A stretch of 64,000 nt of DNA, from contig NZ_JAKIRP010000001.1 of assembly GCF_021646545.1 (NCBI RefSeq), positions 930,001 through 994,000 of the forward strand, written 5' to 3'. Origin of the DNA: Chitinophaga filiformis (GTDB lineage Bacteria > Bacteroidota > Bacteroidia > Chitinophagales > Chitinophagaceae). Below are positions 1-9,243 of the stretch, piece after piece (position 1 is the stretch's first letter; every line of letters begins with the position of its first letter). A program made the translations under genes and the position numbers. The notes under the pieces are model-generated. The model had not been told where the DNA came from. It worked only from the letters and a program-made list of their open reading frames with translations, and did no database searches.

Positions 1-673
1 CAATATGCCATCCGGGGAAACCTTCACCCCATGGGCTGGGCCAGCGCATAAGGTGCTCGGGCGGGGCGTTTTTCCAGAGGGCAAAGTCCACATTATTTAT
101 TTTTTCTTCCTGATTTTCCAGCTCACGGTTGGAGCTTTCCAGCATGTCTTCCAGTACACGTCCGCTCAGAATGCCATAGTCATGGGTTTCGGCGTACTTC
201 TTCACATCAAAGTATACAGAGCCATTCCTTTCATAGGCATAGCCTTTTTCCATGATCGTTTTGATCATTTCGATCTGCTCAATGATATGACCGGTAGCGG
301 TGGGTTCTATACTGGGTTCCAGACAGTTGAAGCGATGAAATGCCCAGTGGAACAGGTTGGTATATTTCTGTACCAGTTCCATAGGTTCCATCTTTTCCAG
401 CTGGGCGCGTTTGGCGATCTTATCTTCCGCCTCACGGCCTTCTTCCTCAAAGTGGCCGGCATCTGTGATATTCCTTACATAGCGTACCTTATAACCGAGA
501 TACTGAAGGTACCGGTAAACAACGTCAAAAGTGATATACGGGCGGGCATGACCCAGGTGTGATTCCCCCGATACGGTAGGACCACATACATACATACCGA
601 CATGTCCGGGATAGAGAGATGTGAATACTTCCTTTTGCCGATGTAGCGAATTGTATATTTTAAGCTCAGACAT
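1..673 (-). CDS. cysS: Cysteine-tRNA ligase, N-terminal part (cut by window edge)
   Basis: Class I aminoacyl-tRNA synthetase that charges tRNA-Cys in the cytoplasm. About 224 codons are visible, from the start codon at 671-673 to the window edge, so the C-terminal part is missing. The translation opens [17 protein letters not shown] and carries the N-terminal zinc-ligand segment MYVCGPTV followed by the HIGH-type motif SHLGHARPY, in the order and spacing of CysS. Further in, [17 protein letters not shown] and a segment rich in acidic helices fit the CP region. No frameshift is seen. The KMSKS loop lies outside the window. The gene runs away from its neighbour at 752-1867, which is on the same strand upstream. 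Family call is firm; only completeness is unknown. Confidence 0.95.
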   Translation of the reverse strand, partial: MSELKIYNSLHRQKEVFTSLYPGHVGMYVCGPTVSGESHLGHARPYITFDVVYRYLQYLGYKVRYVRNITDAGHFEEEGREAEDKIAKRAQLEKMEPMELVQKYTNLFHWAFHRFNCLEPSIEPTATGHIIEQIEMIKTIMEKGYAYERNGSVYFDVKKYAETHDYGILSGRVLEDMLESSNRELENQEEKINNVDFALWKNAPPEHLMRWPSPWGEGFPGWHI

Positions 674-751
674 ATCAGAAAATTTCAGAGAGTGTAAGCT
701 ACACTTCCTTTTGTTAGGATTGCAAAGATAATTATTGTTTCGTGAGTGACA

Positions 752-1867
752 TTACCGCGAGGGACTAAGATTGGCGATCACGGGATAATGATCGGAAAGG
801 CCGGAGTTAATCATTCGGAATGAATTGACTCTGAATGATTTGTCTGCAAATATGTAGTCTATTCTCAAGGTCGGGGCCAGTCCTGCATAAGTCCGGCCGA
901 TACCACTGCCCTTTCTCAGGAAGGCATCCTGTAAGGGCCCTCTGATAGTGAAGTATGTGTAAGATGCCGGTGTATCATTGAAGTCCCCGCACAGGATGAC
1001 CGGGTAGGGGCTTGTCTTGACAAATGCAGCCACAATATCGGCCTGTCTGCTGCGGCCTACATAGGCGTCGCGCATTTTCTGAACAATGTTGCGGGTGGCC
1101 ACCAGGCCGGTATCTTCCTGTTTCCTGATCTTTTCTATGGAACGGTAATCCCTTTCGTTGAACCGGTAAGAGGCCAGGTGCATATTAATAACACGGAAAG
1201 TATCACTCTCCCTTATAATATCTGCATAGATCAGGCTTTCGCTGAGGGGGCCCTGCGACAGTTTCAGCTTATCTGATTTTATGATAGGATAGCGCGAATA
1301 AATAATAGAGCCCCAATGCTGCATGCCATCCCGGTTGAAGTCGCTGGAAAAGAAACGGTAGGGCAGTTTCATTTCCCGGGAAATGTCCTCACGGTTATTG
1401 AAGTCGTTCTTCTTTTCAGACGTATAAAAATCCTGTATGCAGAGAAGGTCCAGTTCCTGTTTCTTGATCAGGGCAAACATCGCCTCCCGGTTGTATTTGC
1501 TGTCCTTTTCGCGATATAATCCAAACTGAGCCACATTATAGCTCATGATGGTCAGGCTGCCGGCAGGATTGGCAAATTGTTTCCCTGCTGTAGGATAATT
1601 GAATGCAATGAAAGCGGAAATGGACTTCCATCCGATCAGTATCGGCAGCATGGGTAAGAGACAGTATTTGAAATCGAAGAGTAGCCAACAGATAAAGAAG
1701 AGTATCAGGATCAGCAGCAACAATGGGAAAAGCAGGGTGATAAAACTGATAGGCCACCATTGTTCAGGAGATACATAAGGAGCCAGGCAGGCTACCAGAA
1801 AAAGGAGCACTACAATGGTGTTAACCGTTAGAAAGAAACCTTTTGTGAATAGCCTCAGAAATCTCAA
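752..1867 (-). CDS. Membrane-anchored endonuclease/exonuclease/phosphatase family protein
   Basis: 371 residues. The first ~95 residues hold three hydrophobic helices (the first around TVNTIVVLLFLVACLAPYV), which place the C-terminal hydrolase domain at the inner membrane. The EEP fold is marked in order by MSYNVAQFG, DLLCIQDFY, INMHLAS, ILCGDFNDTPASY and GLSDHYPVIANL. The DFN and SDH signatures match the metal-binding and catalytic residues of the DNase I/exonuclease III superfamily. One oddity is that the usual metal-ligand Glu of the LCLQE motif reads Asp here. Substrate cannot be told from sequence: members include DNases, phosphodiesterases and sphingomyelinase-like enzymes. It is a single gene between cysS and a short non-coding gap. 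Confidence 0.85.
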   Translation of the reverse strand: MRFLRLFTKGFFLTVNTIVVLLFLVACLAPYVSPEQWWPISFITLLFPLLLLILILFFICWLLFDFKYCLLPMLPILIGWKSISAFIAFNYPTAGKQFANPAGSLTIMSYNVAQFGLYREKDSKYNREAMFALIKKQELDLLCIQDFYTSEKKNDFNNREDISREMKLPYRFFSSDFNRDGMQHWGSIIYSRYPIIKSDKLKLSQGPLSESLIYADIIRESDTFRVINMHLASYRFNERDYRSIEKIRKQEDTGLVATRNIVQKMRDAYVGRSRQADIVAAFVKTSPYPVILCGDFNDTPASYTYFTIRGPLQDAFLRKGSGIGRTYAGLAPTLRIDYIFADKSFRVNSFRMINSGLSDHYPVIANLSPSR

Positions 1868-2089
1868 CTCCTATCGCATTTTTGCTTAAAGATAGGAGAA
1901 ATGATGAATTCATCCGTTATAATGATAAGCTTGCCATTCAGGAAAATATGGAAACCCTTTCCAGGCGTAAATTGAATAAGCTCAGATCTGCAGGCTGATA
2001 GTGCCAGGATGTAAGCAATCCGCCGTATTGCATCAAAAAGAGAATGCGTTGTGTATGCAATAGGTTTTGTGCAGAAATGCATCCGGAAA

Positions 2090-2142
2090 GAAAAAAGAAA
2101 AGCCCTCCGGATGAAACTACGAATGACAGTATACCGGAGGGC
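2090..2142 (-). terminator. Intrinsic terminator of the rlmD-rhomboid operon
   Basis: A perfect 9-bp stem (GCCCTCCGG at 2102-2110 with CCGGAGGGC at 2134-2142) is followed on the minus strand by a T-rich run at 2090-2101. It sits just downstream of the stop codon at 2166. The rest of the ~300-bp gap to 1867 shows no gene. Confidence 0.75.
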
Positions 2143-2165
2143 CTGAATATAAAATATCGTTTATG

Positions 2166-2918
2166 TTATTTGACGATATGCAAATGTGTTTTCGGGTGGA
2201 ACAGGTGCGTGATCCTGTGCAGGGTTTTGTTAAAGCCTGCTCCGAGGTCATTGCCTTTTTTCCACTGCTGCATATATAAAAAACCAGTTAAACCACCGCC
2301 GATCAGAGAAGGTACCATGGTCAGGTCATGGCCGTTAACTACATGTGTACCGAAATTAACGAACAGGAAGACAAGGGTGATGATCCAGAAGGGAATCGGC
2401 AGGTCAGGTAGTAGCCTGTATCTGGGCGCCACCACAGTTGCTCCGATGGCCAGGCCCATAATGGCCGCAGAAGCCCCCGTTGTGCTGGCAAATGGCTGCA
2501 GCTCCCGGAAAGATGGTATGAATTGCATGCCCAACAGATAAAACACGGCGCCTACGATTCCGCTCAGGAGGTACAGTGGCAGTACGCGCTGACGGCCTGC
2601 ATGATTTTGCAGCATGGTGCCGAAGCAGGCCAGCCATATCATATTGCTGACGATCATCCAGAAACTGTCATGAACGAACATGGCAGTGACGAGTGTCCAG
2701 GGATTGTGCAGTAGTGTTGTAAAGCTGGCACGTAGCATCAGGTGGGACAATACATCGTCATGATAACGGGCCAGCGGATTGCCTTCCATGCGGTAGATGA
2801 CTTCTGTGAAAAACAGCAGCGCGAATACGGTAATATTTATCAGCAAAAGCTGGATAACCATATTCTTTTCTTCTCCCAGGGACAGGGGAGTGGTATTCCT
2901 TTCCTCAACGTGCATCAT
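2166..2918 (-). CDS. Rhomboid-family membrane protein with degenerate active site
   Basis: 250 residues with about six hydrophobic helices and the general layout of a bacterial rhomboid. The serine box is kept as TTGASAAIMG (Ser around residue 150), with the usual second Gly of GASG changed to Ala. The helix that should carry the catalytic His reads VPSLIGGGLTGF (residues ~202-213), with Leu/Ser where the intact neighbour has AHLGG. The oxyanion-hole His of the HxxxN motif is also replaced: FWMIVSNM keeps only the Asn. It lies 18 bp downstream of an apparently active rhomboid in the same operon. I infer a pseudoprotease or chaperone/adaptor role, as for inactive rhomboids elsewhere. A non-canonical active enzyme is less likely. 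Confidence 0.75.
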   Translation of the reverse strand: MMHVEERNTTPLSLGEEKNMVIQLLLINITVFALLFFTEVIYRMEGNPLARYHDDVLSHLMLRASFTTLLHNPWTLVTAMFVHDSFWMIVSNMIWLACFGTMLQNHAGRQRVLPLYLLSGIVGAVFYLLGMQFIPSFRELQPFASTTGASAAIMGLAIGATVVAPRYRLLPDLPIPFWIITLVFLFVNFGTHVVNGHDLTMVPSLIGGGLTGFLYMQQWKKGNDLGAGFNKTLHRITHLFHPKTHLHIVK

Positions 2919-2936
2919 GTCACAAGATCTTTTATG

Positions 2937-3767
2937 TTAATAAAAATGCCGGCGGTTATGCCTGTTCCACATCCTGAGCAGCAGGTAGCTGAAGAGTACT
3001 CCACCGAGGTGGGCGAAGTGGGCTACATTGTCTCCGGCTGAGTTCTGGATACCAGAATACAGTTCCAGGAGGATGAGGATCCCTACAAAGTATTTTGCCT
3101 TTAAGGGGAACAGGAAGTAAAGGTAAATGAGATTATTGGGAAACAGGTATCCAAATGCGAACAGCAGTCCGAATACAGCACCGGAGGCGCCAAGGGTAGC
3201 CGTGTCCGGGTACTCCAGCGCAAACTGGCGGATGAACGCTTTGGTATCGTTTATGACGCCGGGATCGTGCGGGAACTGGTAGAATATATTCTTTGTGCCT
3301 TCAGCCCGGAATGTGCCTGAGTCAAGGTCATAATGATTATCCAGCACTCTGAAATTAGAGATAGAAGGATCATTGAGGAAGGCCTTAACATCATGCGCCA
3401 GATTGACGTTTTCGTAGGTCAGCACGCCCATGTGGCAAAGCGCAGCTCCCAGACCACATACCATGTAAAAGATCAGAAAGCGTTTAGGCCCCCAGATGTT
3501 TTCCAGCGTAGCGCCAAACATCCAGAGGGTGAACATGTTCATGAACAGATGCCCCAGTGTGGCGTGCATGAACAGGTGTGTAATAAACTGGTGAGGCCTG
3601 AAGAGGTCCGACCCCCAGTAGTGTAACGCGAAAATATCGTCAATCCTGTTATTCCCGATGCTGCTCCCCAATGTATTCTGCGCAAGGAACACCAAACCAT
3701 TGATGATCAGTAGGTTTTTGATCACCGTAGGGAGTATTTCAAATCTGCCGGGCCTGAACTCGCTCAT
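2937..3767 (-). CDS. Rhomboid-family intramembrane serine protease
   Basis: 276 residues, cytoplasmic-membrane enzyme that cuts transmembrane substrates. The motifs are intact: HATLGHLFMNM (His73, Asn77, oxyanion hole), TLGASGAVFG (nucleophile Ser195) and AHFAHLGG (general base His253). Between the second and third conserved helices there is an enlarged hydrophilic insertion (about residues 115-185). The gene starts 13 bp after rlmD and is followed 18 bp later by a rhomboid-like protein lacking the catalytic His, so the three genes probably share a transcript. Substrates are unknown. Confidence 0.9.
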   Translation of the reverse strand: MSEFRPGRFEILPTVIKNLLIINGLVFLAQNTLGSSIGNNRIDDIFALHYWGSDLFRPHQFITHLFMHATLGHLFMNMFTLWMFGATLENIWGPKRFLIFYMVCGLGAALCHMGVLTYENVNLAHDVKAFLNDPSISNFRVLDNHYDLDSGTFRAEGTKNIFYQFPHDPGVINDTKAFIRQFALEYPDTATLGASGAVFGLLFAFGYLFPNNLIYLYFLFPLKAKYFVGILILLELYSGIQNSAGDNVAHFAHLGGVLFSYLLLRMWNRHNRRHFY

Positions 3768-3780
3768 TTCTCCTTATACT

Positions 3781-5193
3781 TTAATGATTAATTCTTTTCT
3801 CTAGCAACACCACGTTTTCGATGTGGTGTGTATGTGGGAACATATCCACCGGTTGTATCCTTTTGACACTGTACATAGCGTCCAGTAGCGCCAGGTCCCT
3901 GGCCTGTGTAGCAGGGTTACAACTTACATATACTATGCGGGGGGCAGCAATTTCGAGTAGCTTGTTGACCAGTTTTTCGTGCATACCGGCCCTTGGCGGG
4001 TCTGTGATCACGACATCTGGTTGCCCGTGTTGGGCAAAGAAAGCGTCATTGCAAATATCCACTACATCTCCGGCAAAGAATTGTGCATTGTTCACGTTGT
4101 TGCGGGCAGCGTTTTCAATAGCGTCGTCAATCGCCTCTTTTATCAGCTCTATACCGACTACCTTGCCTGCCTGCCGGGACACAAAAATACCAATACTGCC
4201 TGTACCACAATAGAGATCGTAAACAATTTCTGTTCCTGTTAATCCGGCAAACTCTCTGGTTACCTGGTACAATGCCTCACCCTGGTAGGTATTGGTCTGG
4301 AAAAAGGATTTAGGACCTATTTTAAAAGTAAAATCTTCCAGTTTCTCTTCCACGTATCCCTTTCCGAAGTAGACCTTCGGTTCCAGGTCGAAAATAGTAT
4401 CGTTCAGCTTGGGATTGATCGTATACAACACGGAGGTGATGCCGGGAACAGTAGCCAGCAGGTGGTCCAGCAGGGCTTCTCTGTCCTTTTTATGCTCATG
4501 ATGGATCACGAGATTGACCATTACCTCACCGGTGGTACAGATCCTGATGACCAGGTTACGCAGCCATCCTTCCTTGGCACGGATGTCATAAAAGGAGAGC
4601 TGGTTGGCCAGCGCATATTCCCGGATGGTGTTCCGGATGGCGTTGACCGGTTCTGCCTGCAGATAACAGGTATTGATGTCGAGAACCTTGTCGAACAGCT
4701 TCGGTACGTGAAAGCCCAGCGCATTCTTCTGGGGAATGCTGCCATCTTCATTCAGTTCCTCTGCAGGGAGGTATGCTTTATTGCTGAAGGTGAATTCAAG
4801 TTTATTGCGGTAATGCGTGGTATGCCGGGAGCCCAGGATGGGTTGCATAGGCGGCAGTTCCAGTTTACCGATACGCTGCAGGTTGTCGGCCACCTGCTGT
4901 TGTTTGTATTCCAGCTGCAGGGAATAAGGCAGCATCTGCCATTTGCAGCCGCCACAGTTACCAAAATGTTCACAGAAAGGGTCAACACGGTTAGACGCTA
5001 TAGAATGGAAACGGATGGCCTTGCCCTCTGCCCAGTCTTTTTTGTTCTTACCAAGACGTACGTCCACCACATCTCCCGGTACAACGCCGCCTTCAATAAA
5101 TACCACTTTGCCATCTATCCGGGCCAGTGCCTTCCCCTCTGCTGCATAAGCGCTTACAGGGACTTTTTCAAGAATAACATTTTTTTTCCTCAC
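3781..5193 (-). CDS. rlmD: 23S rRNA (uracil-5-)-methyltransferase, RlmD/RumA type
   Basis: 470 residues; SAM-dependent methyltransferase of the TrmA/RlmD family that makes 5-methyluridine in RNA. An N-terminal TRAM-like domain is followed by the iron-sulfur cysteines (Cys74, Cys80, Cys83 in FCEHFGNCGGCKW, and Cys176 in DINTCYL). The SAM site is VYDLYCGTGSIGIFV, followed by TDPPRAGMH and the catalytic VYVSCNPATQARD (Cys425). Presence of the Fe-S ligands favours RlmD over TrmA. Exact target base (U1939 by analogy) is inferred. First gene of an operon with two rhomboid genes. Confidence 0.9.
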   Translation of the reverse strand: MRKKNVILEKVPVSAYAAEGKALARIDGKVVFIEGGVVPGDVVDVRLGKNKKDWAEGKAIRFHSIASNRVDPFCEHFGNCGGCKWQMLPYSLQLEYKQQQVADNLQRIGKLELPPMQPILGSRHTTHYRNKLEFTFSNKAYLPAEELNEDGSIPQKNALGFHVPKLFDKVLDINTCYLQAEPVNAIRNTIREYALANQLSFYDIRAKEGWLRNLVIRICTTGEVMVNLVIHHEHKKDREALLDHLLATVPGITSVLYTINPKLNDTIFDLEPKVYFGKGYVEEKLEDFTFKIGPKSFFQTNTYQGEALYQVTREFAGLTGTEIVYDLYCGTGSIGIFVSRQAGKVVGIELIKEAIDDAIENAARNNVNNAQFFAGDVVDICNDAFFAQHGQPDVVITDPPRAGMHEKLVNKLLEIAAPRIVYVSCNPATQARDLALLDAMYSVKRIQPVDMFPHTHHIENVVLLEKRINH

Positions 5194-5228
5194 GGGTGCA
5201 AAGGTAGGATTTTAGCTGATCACTGATT

Positions 5229-5259
5229 TTGTGAAATTCCCTTTTCCTTGCTACTTTTA
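5229..5259 (+). promoter_or_regulatory. Bacteroidota-type promoter of the thioredoxin-like gene
   Basis: TTG at 5229-5231 (-33 element) and TACTTTTA at 5252-5259 (-7 element, one change from TAnnTTTG) are separated by 20 nt. The expected start of transcription is about 10 nt before the ATG at 5276, which supports that start over an upstream in-frame codon at 5231. Confidence 0.6.
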
Positions 5260-5275
5260 CAGTAACCGATACCCT

Positions 5276-6682
5276 ATGCGTAAACTCATGTTATTACTCG
5301 CCTGCATTTTCTGCCACTGGCAGCTACAGGCGCAGGGCTACCAGCTTACTTTCCAGTTAAAACAATATACCGGAGGGCAATTATGTCTTGCCCACTATAT
5401 GGGTAAGAGCTTTTACATGGCTGATTCCGCCCAGATCAATGCGCAGGGCGTTGCCGTGATGAAGAACAAGGAAGCACTTCCCGGTGGTATTTATATCGTG
5501 CTGCTTCCCGGCAGGCAACGCTATTTTGAAATGCTGCTCGATAATAAAGACCAGCAGTTCTCTGTTAGCATCGATACAACAGACCTGATCAACAAGACCG
5601 TTTTCAAAACTTCCAAAGAAAACGAAATCTTCCAGTCATATAATAAGTTCCTGTCGAAGGAAATAGCGCCACAGGACAGGCAGCTCAATGCCATGCTGGC
5701 CAAACGTACGGCGGCGGACAGTGCGGCGGCCAAATCTTTACAGCAGGAATTGGGCAAGAAACTTCAGAACTTCCGTAACGGCATTGTGGCAGAACACCCC
5801 AAAAGTCTGCTGACCAGCATCTTCAGGGCTATGAAAGATCCTGAGGTACCACCAGCGCCCGCCGGCGCAGATTCCAGCTTCGGCTACCGTTATTACAAAG
5901 CGCACTATTGGGACAGTGTAAACCTGACTGACGGCAGGTTGGTAAGAACAGATATTATAGAGAAGAAACTGAACAGGTATTTCACACAGCTGGTCGCGAT
6001 GGATCCTGATTCCATCATTGCGGAAGCAGACAATATTGTCGCGAAGACCAGGAAAGATAAAGAAATGTTCAAGTTCGTGGTATGGTGGCTGACCTATAAC
6101 TACGAAACCTCCAAATATATGGGTATGGATGCCGTATTCGTACACATGGTAGAGAAATACTACGTATCTGGCGAAGCATACTGGCTGAAGGATGATCAAT
6201 TGAACAAGATCATCTCCCGGGCCTATGCCATGGCGCCTAATCTGATAGGACAACAGGCGCCGCCACTGGAAGTGAAGGACACTTCCCTCAAGCCAGTCTC
6301 CCTTTATACTACAAAAGCTAAATATACTGTCCTCGTTTTCTGGGACCCTACCTGTGGTCACTGTAAGATAGAAGTTCCCAAACTCGATTCCGCCTTCAAT
6401 GCCAGCTGGAAAAACAAGGGAGTAGCCCTGATAGGTTTTAAAACAGAAGGCACCAAAGATGAATGGCAGTCCTTCATTAAAGAGCACAAGCTCAATGGAT
6501 GGATCCATGCATGGGACCCTGATGCCAAGAGCAATTACCGCCGTCTTTACGATGTATACAGCACACCCGTGGTGTATCTGCTGGATGAAAAAAAGAAGAT
6601 TCTGGCCAAAAGATTGGGGGTTGAACAGCTCAATGATTTCCTTGAAAAGATGGACACGAAGGACGGAACAGTCCGCAAATAA
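5276..6682 (+). CDS. TlpA-like thioredoxin-fold protein with DUF4369-type N-domain
   Basis: 468 residues from the chosen ATG, which gives a clean signal peptide (MRKLMLLLACIFCHWQLQAQ); an upstream in-frame start would add 15 residues and overlap the promoter. Residues ~20-110 look like the DUF4369 beta-rich domain of Bacteroidota periplasmic thiol proteins, followed by a helical middle region. The C-terminal thioredoxin/AhpC fold carries the redox motif DPTCGHCKIE (Cys360 and Cys363). The probable role is a periplasmic disulfide reductant or oxidant, for example in cytochrome or outer-membrane protein maturation. Partner unknown. It has its own promoter and stands upstream of three barrel genes. 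Confidence 0.85.
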   Translation: MRKLMLLLACIFCHWQLQAQGYQLTFQLKQYTGGQLCLAHYMGKSFYMADSAQINAQGVAVMKNKEALPGGIYIVLLPGRQRYFEMLLDNKDQQFSVSIDTTDLINKTVFKTSKENEIFQSYNKFLSKEIAPQDRQLNAMLAKRTAADSAAAKSLQQELGKKLQNFRNGIVAEHPKSLLTSIFRAMKDPEVPPAPAGADSSFGYRYYKAHYWDSVNLTDGRLVRTDIIEKKLNRYFTQLVAMDPDSIIAEADNIVAKTRKDKEMFKFVVWWLTYNYETSKYMGMDAVFVHMVEKYYVSGEAYWLKDDQLNKIISRAYAMAPNLIGQQAPPLEVKDTSLKPVSLYTTKAKYTVLVFWDPTCGHCKIEVPKLDSAFNASWKNKGVALIGFKTEGTKDEWQSFIKEHKLNGWIHAWDPDAKSNYRRLYDVYSTPVVYLLDEKKKILAKRLGVEQLNDFLEKMDTKDGTVRK

Positions 6683-6799
6683 TCAGATATAAAAAATATT
6701 ATCTATTGTAATTCACTTGTTTGCAGCCAGATAAGTTTGCTGCGAACTGCTTTGGCATAGTCTTTGGAATTTTGATGTTGTAATCAAATTGTTAAGATT

Positions 6800-7495
6800 A
6801 TGAAAAAGATTATCCTTTCGTTTGCGGCCCTTGCAATTTCTTTTGGAGCAATGTCTCAGGTGCGCGTTGGTGTGAAAGGTGGTTGGAACCTTTCTAACAT
6901 TTCTGTAAACAATAATGGTTCGGTAGATAACGACCGGTCATTATCAGGTTACCATATCGGTGTTATAGCGGATGTTCCGTTGGTGCCAAGAATACTCTCC
7001 CTCCAGCCGGGAGTGTTCTATACTACTAAAGGTGCTAAACTGGAATCCGGAGACAAAGATAACAGCACTACCGTTCCTTACAGGAAATATACAACCCGAC
7101 CCCAGTACATTGAGATTCCTTTAAATGTTGTTGGTAAGATACCTGTTGGTACAAATACCAGGCTGTTTGCCGGTATAGGCCCTTACATGGCATTTGGTGT
7201 GGCAGGTAAGAATAAAGTGTCTACCACGCTTGCAGGAGTAACTACCAGCACAGAGTCTAACATTAAATGGGACGACGACACCCCATTCCATGACGGAGAT
7301 CCTAACCAGGGACTGGACAAGTACAAGAGGTTTGACTGGGGTGGTAATGTCCAGGTAGGTGCAGAGTTCAGGAACTTCCTGGTGTCAGCACAGTATGGAC
7401 ACGGCTTTGGTAAAATTAACTCCGGTGGAGAAGACAGCAGAAATGACAAGAATAAGAACAGAGTGTTCAGCGTGTCTTTAGGTTATCTGTTCTAA
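6800..7495 (+). CDS. Outer-membrane beta-barrel protein (porin-like family), copy 1
   Basis: 231 residues with a signal peptide (MKKIILSFAALAISFGAMSQ) followed by alternating beta strands such as VRVGVKGGWNLSNIS, a run ending in PLNVVGKIPVG, and a C-terminus FSVSLGYLF with the terminal aromatic typical of assembled outer-membrane barrels. It belongs to the PorT/OMP_b-brl family common in Bacteroidota. Function is unknown beyond a small eight-strand-type barrel. It is the first of three tandem paralogues with the shared motif of GGWN/GPN, the LQPGVFYTTKG block and the GIGPYMAFG block. Confidence 0.85.
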   Translation: MKKIILSFAALAISFGAMSQVRVGVKGGWNLSNISVNNNGSVDNDRSLSGYHIGVIADVPLVPRILSLQPGVFYTTKGAKLESGDKDNSTTVPYRKYTTRPQYIEIPLNVVGKIPVGTNTRLFAGIGPYMAFGVAGKNKVSTTLAGVTTSTESNIKWDDDTPFHDGDPNQGLDKYKRFDWGGNVQVGAEFRNFLVSAQYGHGFGKINSGGEDSRNDKNKNRVFSVSLGYLF

Positions 7496-7632
7496 TCGTC
7501 TGACGGCAATTAAGTCACTTTTTTTAACCGGGCGTAAACAGGCAACGCCTACTAATAACAAACAATAGCTAAGAAGTTGGTATAGCATCCTTTAACGCCT
7601 GTAGGATGCTATACCCAAAACCAAAGAACCAT

Positions 7633-8250
7633 ATGAAAAAGGTATTATTATCCATTGCCGCACTGATGATTGCAGGCATTACTTTCGGCCAGACAAAATT
7701 CGGTATCGTGGCAGGACCCAATTTCTCAAGTGCAACCACTAAAAGTGCTACAGGTAACAAAGAAACCGGCGATCTGATAGTTGGTGTAAGAGCCGGAGTT
7801 ACCGCTGATTTACCGCTGGCAGATGAATTCTTCATTGGTACAGGCTTACTATATGCTGGTAAAGGCAGCAAGACCAGCGACAACCTGAAAACGACGCTGT
7901 CTTATCTGCAGGTGCCTATCAACTTCCTGTTCAAACCAGAAGTAGGCGCCGGTTGGCTGAACCTTGGCGCCGGTCCTTATGTTGCTTATGGTCTGGGTGG
8001 TAAACACAAAGGTACCGTTGGTAACGTATCGGCAGAATGGAAAGCTTTTGACGATGAATCAACTATTATCGGCGGCAAGCTGAAACGTTTTGATGCTGGT
8101 CTGGGTATTGTGGCTGGCTATGAAATGAAAGCCGGTCTGTACCTCGGTATCAACGCTGATCTGGGCCTGGTGAATGCGTATGATAACACTGACAATGATC
8201 GTAGCTGGAGAAACACCTCTTTTGGTGTGTCTGTAGGTTATAAATTCTAA
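7633..8250 (+). CDS. Outer-membrane beta-barrel protein (porin-like family), copy 2
   Basis: 205 residues from the ATG at 7633, which begins a signal peptide (MKKVLLSIAALMIAGITFGQ); an in-frame ATG nine codons earlier would spoil it. The mature part starts TKFGIVAGPNFSS and ends FGVSVGYKF, the terminal-aromatic barrel signature. The GLLYAGKG and GAGPYVAYGLGG blocks align with the same positions in the flanking paralogues, so the trio arose by tandem duplication. Length is typical of the porin family proteins in this phylum. It is followed by a strong intrinsic terminator. Confidence 0.85.
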   Translation: MKKVLLSIAALMIAGITFGQTKFGIVAGPNFSSATTKSATGNKETGDLIVGVRAGVTADLPLADEFFIGTGLLYAGKGSKTSDNLKTTLSYLQVPINFLFKPEVGAGWLNLGAGPYVAYGLGGKHKGTVGNVSAEWKAFDDESTIIGGKLKRFDAGLGIVAGYEMKAGLYLGINADLGLVNAYDNTDNDRSWRNTSFGVSVGYKF

Positions 8251-8270
8251 GGCAAGCAATATTTTGATAA

Positions 8271-8306
8271 AGAGTCCTTCCCGTCACTGACGGGGGGACT
8301 TTTTTA
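8271..8306 (+). terminator. Intrinsic terminator after barrel copy 2
   Basis: AGTCC and CCCGTCA pair with TGACGGG and GGACT across a short loop, followed by six T residues and a further AT-rich stretch. It separates the first two barrel genes from the third. Confidence 0.8.
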
Positions 8307-8480
8307 ATTTTTTCGAAAGTTTCCCCCTTTTGTTGAGAATGCTCAATATTTAATCCAATTTGTGAGTATTTAGGTTATTTTTATGCCCGTATTTATGACG
8401 GGAACACCCCGTGTTATGAACCCTGGAAGACCCTATTAAGAGGACAATGCCACACATTATTACAACACAACGTAAAACGC

Positions 8481-9182
8481 ATGAGTAAATTTTTTACACT
8501 CTTTCTTTTAACGCTGTTAACTTCCCTATTGCCACTTTATGCCCAGGTAAGCCTTGGATTAAGAGGTGGTTACACTGTATCTGCCACACAGATAAAAAAC
8601 AGCCAGGGATATAAAAGTAACAGCCTTGGTACCAGCAGCCAACTAACGAATTTGCATGCTGACCTGATTATCAACGTGCCTGTCTACAAGAAACTCTACT
8701 TTCAGCCCCTGGTGAGATACATTACCAAAGGTGCTTACCTCCGCCCGCTACCTTCCAAACAAGGCATATTTGTAGAATCAGCCAATCAGCTTAAACTCCA
8801 TTACCTGGAAGTGCCATTGAATATGGTGCTCAAATTCCCGGTTTCTCTGGGTAAGATTGTAATCGGAGCTGGTCCCTATGCGGCCTATGGACTGAGCGGT
8901 ACCTACGACCTCGACCTTATGTACAATGGGTCTGTTGTTAGCACGGATTCACATTCAATTGAATTCAATTATAAAGACAGGGGCATTGCTCCAGGAGCAC
9001 AGTTAAGCAGATTTGATGCAGGGGCCAATCTGATGTTCGGACTGGAGTTTAATAATCTAATGGTGTTTGGCGCCAATCTGAGCCGCGGATTGTTGAATCT
9101 TGACCGGACATCTTCTGCAAAGATTACAAACAGCTACTTTTCGATGAGCCTTGGCGTGCTGTTGAACCGGGAAGATTACTAA
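8481..9182 (+). CDS. Outer-membrane beta-barrel protein (porin-like family), copy 3
   Basis: 233 residues with signal peptide MSKFFTLFLLTLLTSLLPLYAQ. The mature protein starts VSLGLRGGYTVS and carries LEVPLNMVLKFPVSLG and IVIGAGPYAAYGLSG, which line up with the two preceding genes. It ends SMSLGVLLNRED, so the terminal aromatic signal is less clear than in the other two copies. It is separated from copy 2 by a terminator and 230 bp, so it is probably transcribed alone. The role is unknown; an outer-membrane location is inferred from the family. Confidence 0.8.
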   Translation: MSKFFTLFLLTLLTSLLPLYAQVSLGLRGGYTVSATQIKNSQGYKSNSLGTSSQLTNLHADLIINVPVYKKLYFQPLVRYITKGAYLRPLPSKQGIFVESANQLKLHYLEVPLNMVLKFPVSLGKIVIGAGPYAAYGLSGTYDLDLMYNGSVVSTDSHSIEFNYKDRGIAPGAQLSRFDAGANLMFGLEFNNLMVFGANLSRGLLNLDRTSSAKITNSYFSMSLGVLLNREDY

Positions 9183-9208
9183 ACGATAAAAAGCATTCAA
9201 AATATACT

Positions 9209-9243
9209 GGGGAGTTCCTGAAAGGGGGCTCCCTTAATTTTTT
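9209..9243 (+). terminator. Intrinsic terminator after barrel copy 3
   Basis: GGGAG and CTCCC pair around a 14-nt loop and are followed by TTAATTTTTT. It lies 27 bp after the stop codon. Confidence 0.65.

Noticed and set aside
2937..3767. Frameshift or pseudogene in the longer rhomboid because of its 70-residue loop
   Set aside because: Frame is continuous, all catalytic residues are present, and the insertion is hydrophilic between helices.
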